Shown here: piece after piece, positions 34,166 through 45,063 of the stretch
Layout of the letters: every line of letters begins with the position of its first letter
Numbering within the stretch: position 1 is the first letter of the stretch
Origin: Perilla frutescens
Lineage: Eukaryota > Streptophyta > Magnoliopsida > Lamiales > Lamiaceae
NCBI GenBank assembly: GCA_026008535.1
Contig: BRKX01000006.1
Location: 37,498,664-37,562,663, forward strand
DNA: 64,000 bases
Direction of reading: 5' to 3'
Made by a program: the position numbers and the translations under genes
Notes under the pieces: generated by a model
Seen by the model: the letters and a program-made list of their open reading frames with translations, nothing else
The model's database searches: none
Told to the model about the DNA's origin: nothing

Positions 34166-34457
34166 GACCGGTGGCATTTGACATTTGTCTTGCTGGTAGC
34201 TGCAACTTCCAATTTGTCTTGCTAACTGTTCTAGCAAGCTATAGTCTTTTTTTTCTCTCTATTCTTTTCTCTCTTTTCTTTTCACATGGATTGATCATTT
34301 CTTTGGGCTTTGACAGCTTGATTTTATATGATCATCCTTAGTTTTCTACTTGATTTCATTTCAGCTCTTTCAAGGCTCTTTGCATATTTTGACATATTTT
34401 GACAGTTCATCAAAACCTCTTATAAGAAAAACCTTGACAGTTTTTCCTAACATGATT

Positions 34458-34638
34458 GAGGTTAATTAAGAGAACGATAAACATTATGAACCAGTAGGAG
34501 TTTAATGATAGGTATTGAATGTAGACATTAACGATTGTTGTGTGATCCATGCTTTAGGCACTTCGAGAGCAGATTTAAAGTGCTATTGTGGTTGTCCTAG
34601 CTATATTTAAGTCCAAACATAAGTGTTTAATTTCTAAT
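34458..34638 (+). other. Continuation of the remnant sequence interrupted by the solo LTR
   Basis: It joins 31907 once the solo LTR and one TGATT are removed. No coding content. It ends at the left end of element E (flank CTAAT). Confidence 0.4.
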
Positions 34639-35814
34639 TGATGGTCTTGAATGGGTCTAATAGAGTTTAGAAGGGAGGTTGAATAAACTCATTTTCAAAT
34701 ATATTTAAATACGGAATAACCGGGGCCCTAACTCGTTGTAAGTTGAAGTTGATTAATCAATATATTCAATTAAGATATTCATTTTGTGTGCAGTGTGAAG
34801 TTGTGTGCAACTTAGAGAGAAATAAGGCAAAGCAAAGTACAACACACGATGATTTTATAGAGGTTCGAAACCTTAAAACTTCCACGTCCTCTCTTCCTTC
34901 TACTTGAAGGGTAATTCACTATATAACTTGATATTAAACTTATACAAATTATATAATGAAATAAACGGTTGAACCCGGTAACAACGAGTTACTTTACGCC
35001 GTTACCTCAGTTGGTTCGAACAGTCTCCGGCAGGTAGCTAGTGCGGCAGCAGTTTCTTTACTTAGATAGAGATTTAGGTGCTATTGACATCTTTACAAGA
35101 TTTTAGATCTCTTTCGATCTTCAAGAGTTTAAGTCTTGAGCTTGCGTATCATATAATTGTGCTTCTTGAGCTAAGCGAGTGTTGACAAAGTGATGATCGA
35201 AAATGGAGCTTTTACTAGAACTGATTTTTACACAAATGGAGAATGAACAATCTGACTAGTTCTAGAGCTCTCTATCATGTGTGATTCTATTAGATGTGGT
35301 CATTTGAAAGATCTTCAAATGCTAGCTATTACAATTCGCTCTTATGATCTTTCCTATAATCTAGCTTTATAAATTGATATGTAGATTTTCTACTTGGACA
35401 TACACTTACACAAATATATTTTTGCACACACATATTTATCTAAGTTCTGACTTCTCCTATTTCTAGAGGAGTGAATTGAATATGATCATTGGTCATTTTC
35501 GAGTTTATTAAATCCTTTTGCAGATTTGAGTGGGTAGGTGAAGTTGGCTGTTAGTAGAGTTAGATTGTCCAGCATTCATGCCTGAGTTGATTTGTCATAT
35601 CATAGTCTTGTCGCTGCAGAAACTCAATTGGCATTCTTCAGTTTAGCGGGCTCAGTTAAGAGTATTTAAGCTTCAGTTACGAGAGCCTTTAGTTCAGTTC
35701 TTCTATCAGTTAGAAGAGCCTATCCAATGGTATTTACTTCAGTTCAGTTCCGTGGCGAGTTTCTTTTTCTTTGGGATTTAGGCTTCTCCCCCTATTTCCA
35801 TCAATTCTTCCTCA
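34639..35814 (-). repeat. Element E 3' LTR
   Basis: The left end (TGATGGTCTTGAATGGG) aligns with the family end TGTTGGTCCCGAGGCG, and TTTAGARGGGRGG...GAATAAACT, TAGAGGTTCGAA and TCCTCTCTTCCTTC follow in family order. Divergence from A/B/C is high, so E is an older or separate subfamily. The right end is uncertain: 35814 if the LTR starts TGAGGAAG directly after a purine tract, or about 35784 if the tract GGAAATAGGGGGAGAAG is the true one. Confidence 0.75.
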
Positions 35815-37375
35815 TTCTCCCTTTTTGGCATCATCCAAAAAGGTGTGCTGCATATCCAATTGGGATGGGTATGGTGTTGGAATGCCAGAATTCATGATGA
35901 AAGTTGTTACCAAGGCATCTGTGTATGTAGGAAGAGCCTCGACTAATTGATGTGGAGGGGAGAGCCATGCAAAATTTGCTGATGTCGGCAGGTGACCGTA
36001 CTTTCCTTGAGTAATGGGAGTGAGAAGACTGGGAAGTTCCAAGTCTTGTAAGTCCGCAAAAATGTAATCATCTGAGGAGATGTTGGTTGTGTCTCCGAAA
36101 GATGTGATAAGGGAAGGAATGATAGAGTTGTCAACTGATACAGGGGCTTCTAGAGGGATGCTTAGTTGGACCCAGAAAATGGCATGGTCCAAAATCTCCT
36201 TCTATTTGAGATGTATACCGGTTGGGTTAGGAATCCACTCGTGACTCCATGAACCTTCTTCAATCCAGTAGTGGGAACCCCTAGTCTGGACTAAGTGAAA
36301 CATCATCTCTTCACTTATTTGAAATCTTCAAAGATGCCACTAGAGATACCTTCTTAGTTGAAGAAAAAAGAGGGCATCAATTTCTTCAAAAATGCTAAAC
36401 TAATCCCTCCATTGTTGATCCAGAGTATAGTTGAATAACATTTCAACCGGATCAACATTGTGGTAGGTGGTGGACTGAGATATGAGAGCTGGGAGACTTG
36501 ATGACTGAATGACAACTAATGGAGTGAAATATTCAGCTGTCATAGGCAATTTCCCAAGAGCTTGATCAGTTAAATGTGTTGGTTGACATGGTAGAGAAGA
36601 TGAGGAGCCAGTTGAGTGTTTGCTGGCTTTGAAGATGATGGGTAACAGGTCTCTTCTGGAGATGAGATCCCCATGTAGATGACCGATTGGAAGCAGTTCT
36701 TTCAATATATGACTGATTCTCAGCTCGAATACGACTGATTTTGAAAAGGTATTAATTACAGGACTTATTTTCATGCAAATAACCTAGCCTTTGAGCTGGT
36801 TGAAGAAATAGGAGGCCCGGTCAACCTTCTTGTAAAGATAGATAGCTCCCAGCACCTGAGTTTTGGGTTAAGCAAGATTGAGTTGCTCAACATTGTTGTT
36901 CATTATGTGAATGACTATATCCAACAATTGAGTGATCTTTGGCTTGAGTCGTTGTTTAATGGCAGTGGTGTGGTCATCATCATCATTGTTAGGATGTTTC
37001 CACGCCTTTCTGAAGTCTTCTCTTGATGGCTAGGTCAAGATCATCAACTTCAGGGCCTTCAGTTGGGAGTCAGAAGATATTCACGATGATAGCTCTTGTG
37101 ATGATCACTGAGTGACCCTGGACAGTGGAGGTGATGGAGTCGACACCGTCCCTTGAATTGACATAGAGTTCTGCTACTAGTTGTGGCCAATATTTGCTTG
37201 GCGTGGTCGTGAAGTAGTGACCTAGCCCTGTGGCTCCTATTGATTTGGAGATTTGCGAGCCGGCTGACTCTGAGACTTGTTTGAAAAGCTCATTTAGATT
37301 GAGAAATTTATCCTTCTTTAGTTGTCCTATGAGAGCATCCATATGTAGTTCGTTGATTTGAGGGAATGCTATCAT
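35812..37375 (-). pseudogene. Element E accessory ORF III
   Basis: The start MIAFPQINEL is at 37375. The N-terminal segment (KKDKFLNLNEL, YWPQLVAELYVNS, STVQGHSVIIT) matches ORF III of A in order and spacing. The middle has HLHGDLISRRDLLP, matching RGELLDRRDYLP in A. The C-terminus ends in DDAKKGE followed by TGA, encoded by a purine-rich tract (35815-35835). Frameshifts divide it into three open pieces (37375-37070, 36774-36400, 36192-35812). Function is unknown. Confidence 0.75.
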
Positions 37376-37931
37376 TGTTTAAAGGAAAGAAGATGAGTGA
37401 GTTACTTGAGAGTAAGAAGAAATTTTGAAGAAGAATAGTTTTCTCTTGAGAGAGATTTGATTGTTGTGAGTGAAATCATCCAAGTGATTTATTTAAAGGA
37501 ATATGCATGCAAGATTTTGAGGCTACTCAAGTACTTCTTAGTTCAGTTGTTGGATGATTGTAAATAGCTAGTTGGCTGACACTGATTGTTCTCATCGTGA
37601 TCGTTCAAACATATTCAAGTTTTTAATTAAAAGGTTGAGAGTCAGCTGAGCAAAATCCAATTGTAGTTGTCATTAAATAGTAATATTTTGGATTTGGTGC
37701 CTTTGCATATTACTTGTGTATATGCATTACAGGTCATCATTAGATGATGCCACTTGGACTAATCTTGGTTGAAGACAAGTGATGCAGGGTGGAGATGAGA
37801 GAATATGAAACAAAGCTTAACCCTGACCGTTGGATGCAGCGTTGTAAATTTTAATCAACTCAATGATAAAGTGCATTAAATGTGATATAATAGTAAAATC
37901 TAATTAAATAAGTACTTATTCTGCATTCAGT
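37376..37931 (-). other. Element E spacer upstream of ORF III, cut by element D
   Basis: On the minus strand a TTTAAATAAATC box (complement of about 37484-37495) lies some 112 bp before the ATG, followed by a CT-rich leader. The spacer ends at the left end of the D LTR (flank TCAGT, 37927-37931). Confidence 0.55.
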
Positions 37932-39262
37932 TGTGACGCAGTTTGAAACTTCACACCCGTGTAAATAGTATCTGTCTGCACAACATTCACTATAAAGTTG
38001 TTGTACGTTTGAAGGATGTTCACAATAAATTCTAAGAACGTTATTGTGAATGTTAATATGATTGCAAAAAGTAAAGCACGCAGAGGTTTGGTAACCCTGT
38101 TTGATCAATCGATCTACGCCAGAGGGACTTGTCAAGTCCGTAGAAAATAATTCACTACTTCGGTATAATATTTACTGAGGATTTTACACATAGCTGACCT
38201 CCCGTCACTCGCCACCCTTTCTACCCGTACACCCTCTTTCATTGAATTGAATTGTGAGGTCCCTTCACAACCTAGATGCTTATCCTATCTAGTTTCCACA
38301 GAAAATCTCTCTCGAGACTCCTTTTGGTAGTGTATGAATAAGTGTGTTTCAATACACAATGACTAGAAAACTAATCTCTAGTCTAAGACACAACCATAAC
38401 TATGTGGCTCAAAACAGTTAGAGCTTTTAAACAATACTTGTGCAGTGCTTCTGTTCGATGTGTTCTCTACTATCCAACATATCTGTAACACATGCTATTT
38501 ATAGATGTAGAGAGATAGCCTAAACATGGGAACAGATGTCCTAATTTGATTCGGAAATAAACAAGGAAACTTTCCTTGTTTAGAACCGAGATCAAACTCG
38601 AACCATGTTAGGAATTCTTCCAAGAATAGAACTCTGCCTTTGACTTCAGTCTTGAACTCTTTTATTGAATATGGCAGCTTTTGGAAAGATCTCTGAATCT
38701 TCTCTTGGTTGTAAACTTTGAACAACTCCATCGATCTTTGGAAGAATAATCTGGACAAAGGATGTTTATGTAAATGTTCAAGAACGTTATAATAAACGTT
38801 GTTGATCCTTAAGTCTTCTCCTCAATGCAGACGTCCATGTACGTTGCAATGTACATTGTTGATCTTGAATCTTCACATCAGGTAGCACAACGAAATCTTT
38901 TGTATGTTCACAGGCTGACTTCAGGCTATCACTCAAGCTAGCTGACAGTACTCAGCATGTTGAACAATCTCTGTTGTGTCACAATGCACAACAGTCTTCT
39001 TCTCAGCTCAACCCAAACTCCTCACTTTGAGTTATCTTCAGGAAATTTAAATCATATCCACGTACATTGTTATGAACATTGTCCAGAACAGTGGTAATAT
39101 ACTTGGAAAAACCAAATACAGAAGTGATTTATAAATTTCCATAAAGATGAATGATAACTAACCACTTATGACAAGAGTAATGTAGATTTGTTGATAAACA
39201 AACATAGTGCAGTGACACCATTGATTCCAACTTCAATGATTGGTGTCATAAAGGCACTCACA
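37932..39262 (-). repeat. Element D 3' LTR
   Basis: Ends TGTGACGCAG and GGCACTCACA form a TGTGA/TCACA inverted pair. Directly to the right lies a pyrimidine tract (TCTCCCTTTGTCTTT), which is the polypurine tract on the minus strand. The sequence differs from the A/B/C LTRs, so this is another family. At 1331 bp its length fits a copia LTR. Confidence 0.75.
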
Positions 39263-42200
39263 ATCTCTCCCTTTGTCTTTATCTGTTGGCAAATCAGCTC
39301 CTTTATTTTTCCAGGTGCAACTCCTTCATTTTCCTTGAATGTCTTCAGCATCATTAGGGATGTTCATCTAGATCTTTATAAACTTTACAATGAACTTCAG
39401 CTCTGTTTATTATTCTTTTTCTTTTCATATTTTTTTTATTTTATCAGAGAAATTTTTTAGAAGATCATTAGCAGTTTAAAGACAAAGGTGACAAAGATGG
39501 AGGATTGCGGAATGATGTAATGATGATAAGGCAATTACAAGGAGATTACATCAATAGTTGTAACTCAAAGTAAAGAGCTTCACAAAAATTAAAGACTCGG
39601 ACAATGAGTATTTTGAGAATGGATCCAAAAAAAAAGACTTAATCAATTTTCAGAAAAACTAATACTCCTCTTATTTGCCTACAGATATGGCAAAGGAGTA
39701 TCAGTAGAGGATTTCTCTTGCTTATTCAGACTTCTCTGCATCAGACTGTACATGCTCAAAGTCTTCATTTTCTTCATCCTCCTATGGTTCTTTTTCTTCC
39801 CCCCTTCTTCTTTCTCTTTTTCTTTTTCCTCCTCTTTCTCTTCCTCTTTCTTCTCTTCTTCTACATCTGCTTCTTCTTTATCCTCAACTTCTTCATCACC
39901 AGTATTTTCATCCTTTTCTTTTGTCTCATCTCTCTGCTCTTCTTCTTTGCCTTACTCTTCTTCATGCACAACCATGGATGTGTGCTTTTCAGAATGGGCT
40001 GTAGTGCTGAGACGACCTTTTTTTCTTTGAGTGTATTCACTCTTCTTGACTGCTGTTTCACCAAGGGTGTGAAGAGATTGTTCTTTCTCAGCAACAGGCC
40101 TTGTGAACTCTTCATTCTAAAAAGGTTCATGAAGAAGTTCCTGAACTTTCTTTCTTTCAGCAGCATGATCCAGAGTTTTCTGAGCATGGAATGCAATGCT
40201 TTTTCTCAAGTGATTCAAAATTTTATCGCATGTAGAGATATCTAAAAAGACCATAAGAAGTACATTCTTCTGGAATGACTTCCAGTTGTCTGGAATGTCC
40301 ACCAACTTGTTCACGAACATATTCGTGAACTTTCTGCTTTTCGGCATTAGCTTTGGTTCTGGTCTCCCTTCCAGCAATAGATTTCTTCAAGAAACTTCTC
40401 AGAATATCTTTTGAGGCTTGGCTTTTGGTCATTGGAGACCTGGTGGACACATGTACAGATCCCTTGGTGGATTTTTGATGAGAATGAGACTGTGCCAACC
40501 AAGGAAGAAGAAGAAATGCACCATGATAGCCCCAAGTGGATTGCTATGTTGTCCATTGAAGATGAAGAAGATCAAGGCATAAAGAATTCAAGAGCTTAGA
40601 AAGAAGAATGAGAAGATTTGGACGTGTGCATGGAAGTTTGCATGAAAAACAGTGGATCTCGAATTTTCATGTATGGTGTTATTTTTTATCAAGTTATGGG
40701 CGTCGATTTTGAGACATATTTCAGCCCATGGTTCGATTATTTTAAGAGTCCAAATTAGAGTTTTGAAGGTCCAAATTAATCGGGTTTATTTTTATCTACA
40801 TTAGATTGTATTTGTTTAATTTTTTTTCTTTTCTAGAATTACCTTGTTTAGAATTTTATACAAGGTAGACCTTTTTATTTTTCCATAGAATTTTCGTCCA
40901 TAGCTATAGTATATATAGGAAAACATTATGTTATTTTCAGTTTAGATGTTGATCAATATTTGAAGTTTATTTTCAATTGTCTCATGATCCATTGGTTGAT
41001 CACCTTTATACTTTTATTGTTTTTGGTTCAAAAATAATACTCTTTAGATCCAACAAATCTAAGATTTTAATTCAAGGTTCTTTCGAGTTCTTCAAGATCA
41101 TGGGGGAATCTCTATCAAATCGAGGAGTATCATTCATCGCGTTTGTGGATTCCAATCTACGGGTTCGACAAGGTACAAATCACTTCACCAATCTGCCATC
41201 TTCCATAATCGAGCCATCTTCATCCCATAGTCCACCCAAAATGTTCATACCCTTTATCTATTTATTTGGTTTTGTGTTTTACATAGTTGAGTCATAATTC
41301 TAAATGTCTAAAGTATCAAGTCAATCTTCCAGATTTTAATCGAGTCTTTGTTCCTATTTTAGTCAAGTTTTTAGTCCAGAGTGTCGGATTGAATCCTTCT
41401 TAACTCTGACGTGTTTGAGTCCTTAAGTATTCCGCTACGTTTCCTCTAGATTTAACTTAGATTCATTGTCTAGGTTACATCAATTTTCAAGGAATTTTCT
41501 CCTTCATGGATACTCCTGGTGATGGAGATTTGATAGTAAAAGGATCAATAGTGTACTGAGCACTTGCGAGCAGCTTCTCTGCTTGCGGTGTGGGGGCTTC
41601 CTTTTCAGGGGAAGAAGAGCTCTGAATCTCTTCTTTTGGATCTTTAGCAACCACAAATCTATGAATGATCTTGGCCTTTCCCTCTTTGATAGCAGATTTC
41701 TTAGCAGACAATTTGGATTTCTGTGCGAGAGGAACATGCTCATCTTCATCAGTAGGTTGAAGAACATGTTCTTGAACATCTTTGGTCGGTTCTAATCCAA
41801 CCTTTGGATTGGATTCTTTTTCAGCAACAGCAGAAGCTTTCTCAGCTTCTTAATCAAGGTTCTTGGAAAACTCTTTCATTATCTTCTTTGATTTTCTTGC
41901 AATGGTCTTTTTCTTGACACTGGTCTTTGTTCGAGCTTTTGCAGCAGTAGCAGGTTTGTAGGTCTGAGTCACTTGTTTGATCAGATCATCAAGCTTTAAT
42001 GGCTGCTCTTCTTAACCTTCTTAGAAGACGCAACCTCCGCTTCTTCTTCTTTCTCTGATTACCTATTCACCATCACTCCCGTGATATTCTTCAATATAGA
42101 GATCTTCAGAATCTCCAGACTCATCTTCTTCATCATGAAGTCTTCTGGACACTTTCTGCCTTTTAGAATTAAGTCTCATGACTTGTCTATCAAAGTCATC

Positions 42201-42350
42201 AAAATCCGTGTCTTTATCCCAAGTTCTTCCAATATATGTGACTTTTCCAAGTCTCTTTCTGGGTTTAGAAAGGGCTTTTCTTTTGGGAGCTATAGAGAGT
42301 ATAGGGTGAAAGAAGAAAGAACTATAGAATGCAAAGAATTTTACCGGCAA
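39263..42350 (-). pseudogene. Element D post-pol ORF (charged protein), interrupted by a solo LTR
   Basis: Reading leftward from 42350, the first piece (MPVKFFAF...) has a basic PKRKALSKPRKR-like stretch and then an acidic DEEDESGDSED run. Later pieces are Lys/Ser-rich (42000-41490), resume at 40475 after the solo LTR, and include a Glu/Lys-rich tract (39960-39790) and a final KTKGEIV motif that runs through the polypurine tract into the LTR. It lies between RNase H and the 3' LTR, the place of the Sirevirus envelope-like ORF. There are many stops. It has no similarity to ORFs I-III that I can see. Confidence 0.6.
40476..41482 (+). mobile_element. Solo LTR inside element D (target duplication ATTTT)
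   Basis: A 1007-bp insertion with ends TGATGAGAATGAG and GTTACATCA and perfect ATTTT flanks (40471-40475, 41483-41487). A TATA-like GTATATATAGG at about 40909 suggests plus-strand transcription. The TGATG...CATCA ends match the solo LTR at 60565. Probably Ty3/gypsy-derived; no coding region. Confidence 0.9.
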
Positions 42351-42709
42351 TAATAAATTTATAGAGAGGGAGAGAGATTTGAAGATAGAAACTCAAAAGG
42401 TAAAAATGAGTTTGTGGACGAGGAGCATATCCATTTATGTAGATGATCTCTTCTCTTCTAGTGACGTCGATCAATAGTTCCGTTAGATACAGAAAGTTTG
42501 GAGCAAAATCCACATTTTCCGATTCTGAAGTTGCAGAGACGCCAACTAGTCGTTACTAATAAAGTACATGATCATCTTTTGGGAGATTTTCATGAACATC
42601 TATGGTGAACTTTATTCACAGATTCTCCAATTCAGCTCATTCTTCTTGCAGGTTCTTCTTGTAACGTGATGAGTGTGAAAGAAACACACTCACACACCAT
42701 TAGGCTTGA
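42351..42709 (-). other. Element D spacer between RNase H and the post-pol ORF
   Basis: Non-coding retroelement sequence. No motif was recognised beyond the flanking reading frames. Confidence 0.55.
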
Positions 42710-43012
42710 TTAGTGGTGAATGCAAAGATTGAATGAGGATCTAAGCTTCTCAAATCTTGCAGTATCCAAGCCTTTGGTGAATAAATCTGCTAGTTGATCT
42801 TTTGTGTTAACATTTTCGATCTTTAGAACTTCTTCTTCAACTAGACTTCTGATGTAGTGATGTCTGATATCAATGTGTTTGCTCCTTGAGTTTTGAACTG
42901 GATTCTTGGATATGTTGATTGCACTCATATTGTCATAGAACAAAATTGGGACATCATGAGCAACTTCATAGTCCTTCATCATCTGTAGAATCCACACGAT
43001 CTGAGTACAACT
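42710..43012 (-). pseudogene. Element D copia RNase H, C-terminal part, cut by element C
   Basis: The open 95-codon piece contains FYDNMSAINISKNPV, RSKHIDIRHHYIR and NTKDQLADLFTKGL, the standard end of copia RNase H. It differs clearly from B and C (which have ADIFTKP). The 5' side stops at the C LTR (flank CAACT); the rest of D lies beyond the window. Confidence 0.92.
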
Positions 43013-44975
43013 TGTTAGGAAAAACTATCAAGGGTTTTCTTGACTAGCGTTGTGATAAGATGCCAAAATATATCAAATACACAATTAGCCTTGAAAAATT
43101 GAAAAGAAATCAAGTAGAAAACTAAGGATGATCATATCAAAAAATCAAGCTACCAAAGCCATAAAAATGATCAATTCAAGTGAGAAAAGAAAAGAAAAGA
43201 AAGAAAAGAAAAGAGAAAAAGAAAAGAAAAGAAAAGAAAAGAGAGAGAAAAGAAAAGAGAGAAAAAGAAAAAGAAAACCCCAGCCACAAGAGTTGTGAAA
43301 AAGATAAACTGTAGCTTGCTAGATCAGTTAGCAAGATAAACTGAAAGTTACAGGTACCATCAGGTGGAGTAACAAATGCCATCAGTCTACATTAATGAAC
43401 TGAAGAAAAATACCAGTTCAAGGCACCAGTCCAGAAGTGCCCAACACTAGCTGAAGAAAAGTTCCAGCTGAAAAAAGTTCCCAGCTGAAAGAAAATACTA
43501 GCTGAAGAGAAGATCAAGTTTGAACTGAAGGATATGCCAGTTCAAGACTATTCCCGGCTAAAGAAAAAGTTCCAGCTGAAGAAGACCATTAACCAAAGAG
43601 AGGACAATCCTAGCTGAAGATGAATACCGGCTGAAGACCACATAAGTCCGAACTGATGGACATACTAGTTCGAAGAATACCAGCTGAAGAATGTACCAAT
43701 CCAAGGTACGAGCGGAAGGAGATACCAGCTCAAGAAGTTCCAGCCGAAGAAGTACCAGTTCGAAGGATACCAGCTGAAGACGCATCAGTTCTGAAGTCTA
43801 ACTGAAGAAGCACCAGCAACTAAACTGAAGACCAATCCAAGAAAGTTCCAGCTAAAGGGGCATCAGTCCAAAATGCCAGCTGAAGAACACTGGTTCAAAA
43901 CTGCCAGCTAAAGCAAATCAAACTGGAGCTCAGAAAGCATCAAGCCAGAGTCCAAAACTGCCAGCTGAAGATGATCTAAACTGGAGCTTTCCAAACTGCC
44001 AAGGATGTGCAGAACTGACAGACAAGGAACTGAAGATTCCAACTACCAGACAAAGCCTAGAACTGAAGATCAAGACAGAAGCTGTAACTGAAATTCAAAT
44101 TTAAGAAAAGCCAACAAGAAGATCTTGAAGTTAATGCAGCCGAGATCTTGGAACAAAAGCTCATCAGAAGATGACCGTGACTTTTAACTCTTGCATAGAA
44201 CTTTTACTCAGACTTTCAGCGAAGACGTTCGCCAAAGCTCTAAAGCCTCACGCTCAAACTCAGCAAAAGCAAAAGTCCAACTGAAGAGAAGGAGCAAACT
44301 GCTTATCAAGATAGATGTTGAAGAAATCCAACCAGAGCCATTCTCTCAGTTCCACTCTATAATGATCAACTACCCAGCTCAAGCCATAGACGCGCAAATG
44401 AGCACATTAATTGATACCAATTTCAAGTCTGACTTCTTGAAGATCGAAAGAGATCTAAAATTTTGTAAAGATGGGCAATAGCACCTAAAGTCTCAATGAG
44501 TAGTTGAGATCGGTAAGTGTGAGCTGTTGACCCAGAAATCAGCTGAGGAGGCTACTTGCGTTGGTTTGTCGCCTCCAGGACAGCAATAGTTGGAAAGGAA
44601 TCCATGACTTGTAAAGTCACCGATAGTCAGGTCTAATACCTGTTTTCACTGTGTAACTGTAATAAAAAAACTTTACACTTGCATAGTGAATTTCCCTTCT
44701 GCGGAAGGAAGAGAGGACGTAGAACTTGAGCTTCGAACATCTATAAAACTGTCTGTGTGCTCTGTTCTATTTTCAGTTTTCAGTTGCATGTTTTAAACTG
44801 CACACTCCAAGCACACACACCACACTCTGAGCTAGCTGATCTTCTCAACTGATCACCTAAGCAACACGGATAACTTTGCGAGTGAAGGGCCTAGACTATT
44901 CCGCATATTTGTTAAGAAATTGGATCAGTTTATTCATCCCCTTCTAAACTGATTTTGACTCGCCCGGGACCAACA
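43013..44975 (+). repeat. Element C 5' LTR
   Basis: It begins TGTTAGGAAAAACTATC and ends GGGACCAACA. At 1963 bp it differs from the A LTR in three ways: an expanded GAAAA microsatellite, a collapsed 60-bp array, and loss of about 110 bp that in A contains the CCAAT-type sequence and TTTAAAAGG box. It shares with the A 3' LTR the 160-bp block missing from the A 5' LTR. Confidence 0.93.
43178..43290 (+). repeat. GAAAA microsatellite in the C LTR
   Basis: An imperfect run of AAAAG and GAGAAAAA units. The A LTRs have only a short AGAGAAAAAGAAG at this place. Confidence 0.93.
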
Positions 44976-44977
44976 AA

Positions 44978-44989
44978 TGGTATAAGAGC
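44978..44989 (+). promoter_or_regulatory. Primer-binding site of element C
   Basis: TGGTATAAGAGC, one mismatch from the methionine tRNA consensus, two bases after the LTR. Confidence 0.9.
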
Positions 44990-45063
44990 GGTTGATTCTA
45001 AAGATCAGCCATTTCGGCAGATCAACTGAATCAGATCTTGTTATCTGTGCTAATCTGTCAGCT

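Larger units (their letters stand above)
31913..34452 (-). mobile_element. Solo LTR of the A/B/C Sirevirus-like family (target duplication TGATT)
   Basis: It runs from TGTTGGTCCC to TTTCCTAACA, flanked by perfect TGATT copies (31908-31912, 34453-34457). At 2540 bp it is the longest LTR of the family. It contains both the 60-bp array (33785-34165) and a second 57-bp array (33040-33340) that A has in single copy. The internal region is gone, as after LTR-LTR recombination. Confidence 0.95.

Noticed and set aside
33601..34225. Long open frames on both strands with 20-residue repeats, resembling repetitive secreted proteins
   Set aside because: They are by-products of the 60-bp minisatellite in an LTR. 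The unit is a multiple of three, so any stop-free unit gives an open frame; no start context, promoter or codon signal supports a gene.
39752..40030. Ser/Phe-rich plus-strand ORFs with apparent membrane segments
   Set aside because: They are the antisense of the Glu/Lys-rich tract of the element D post-pol ORF.
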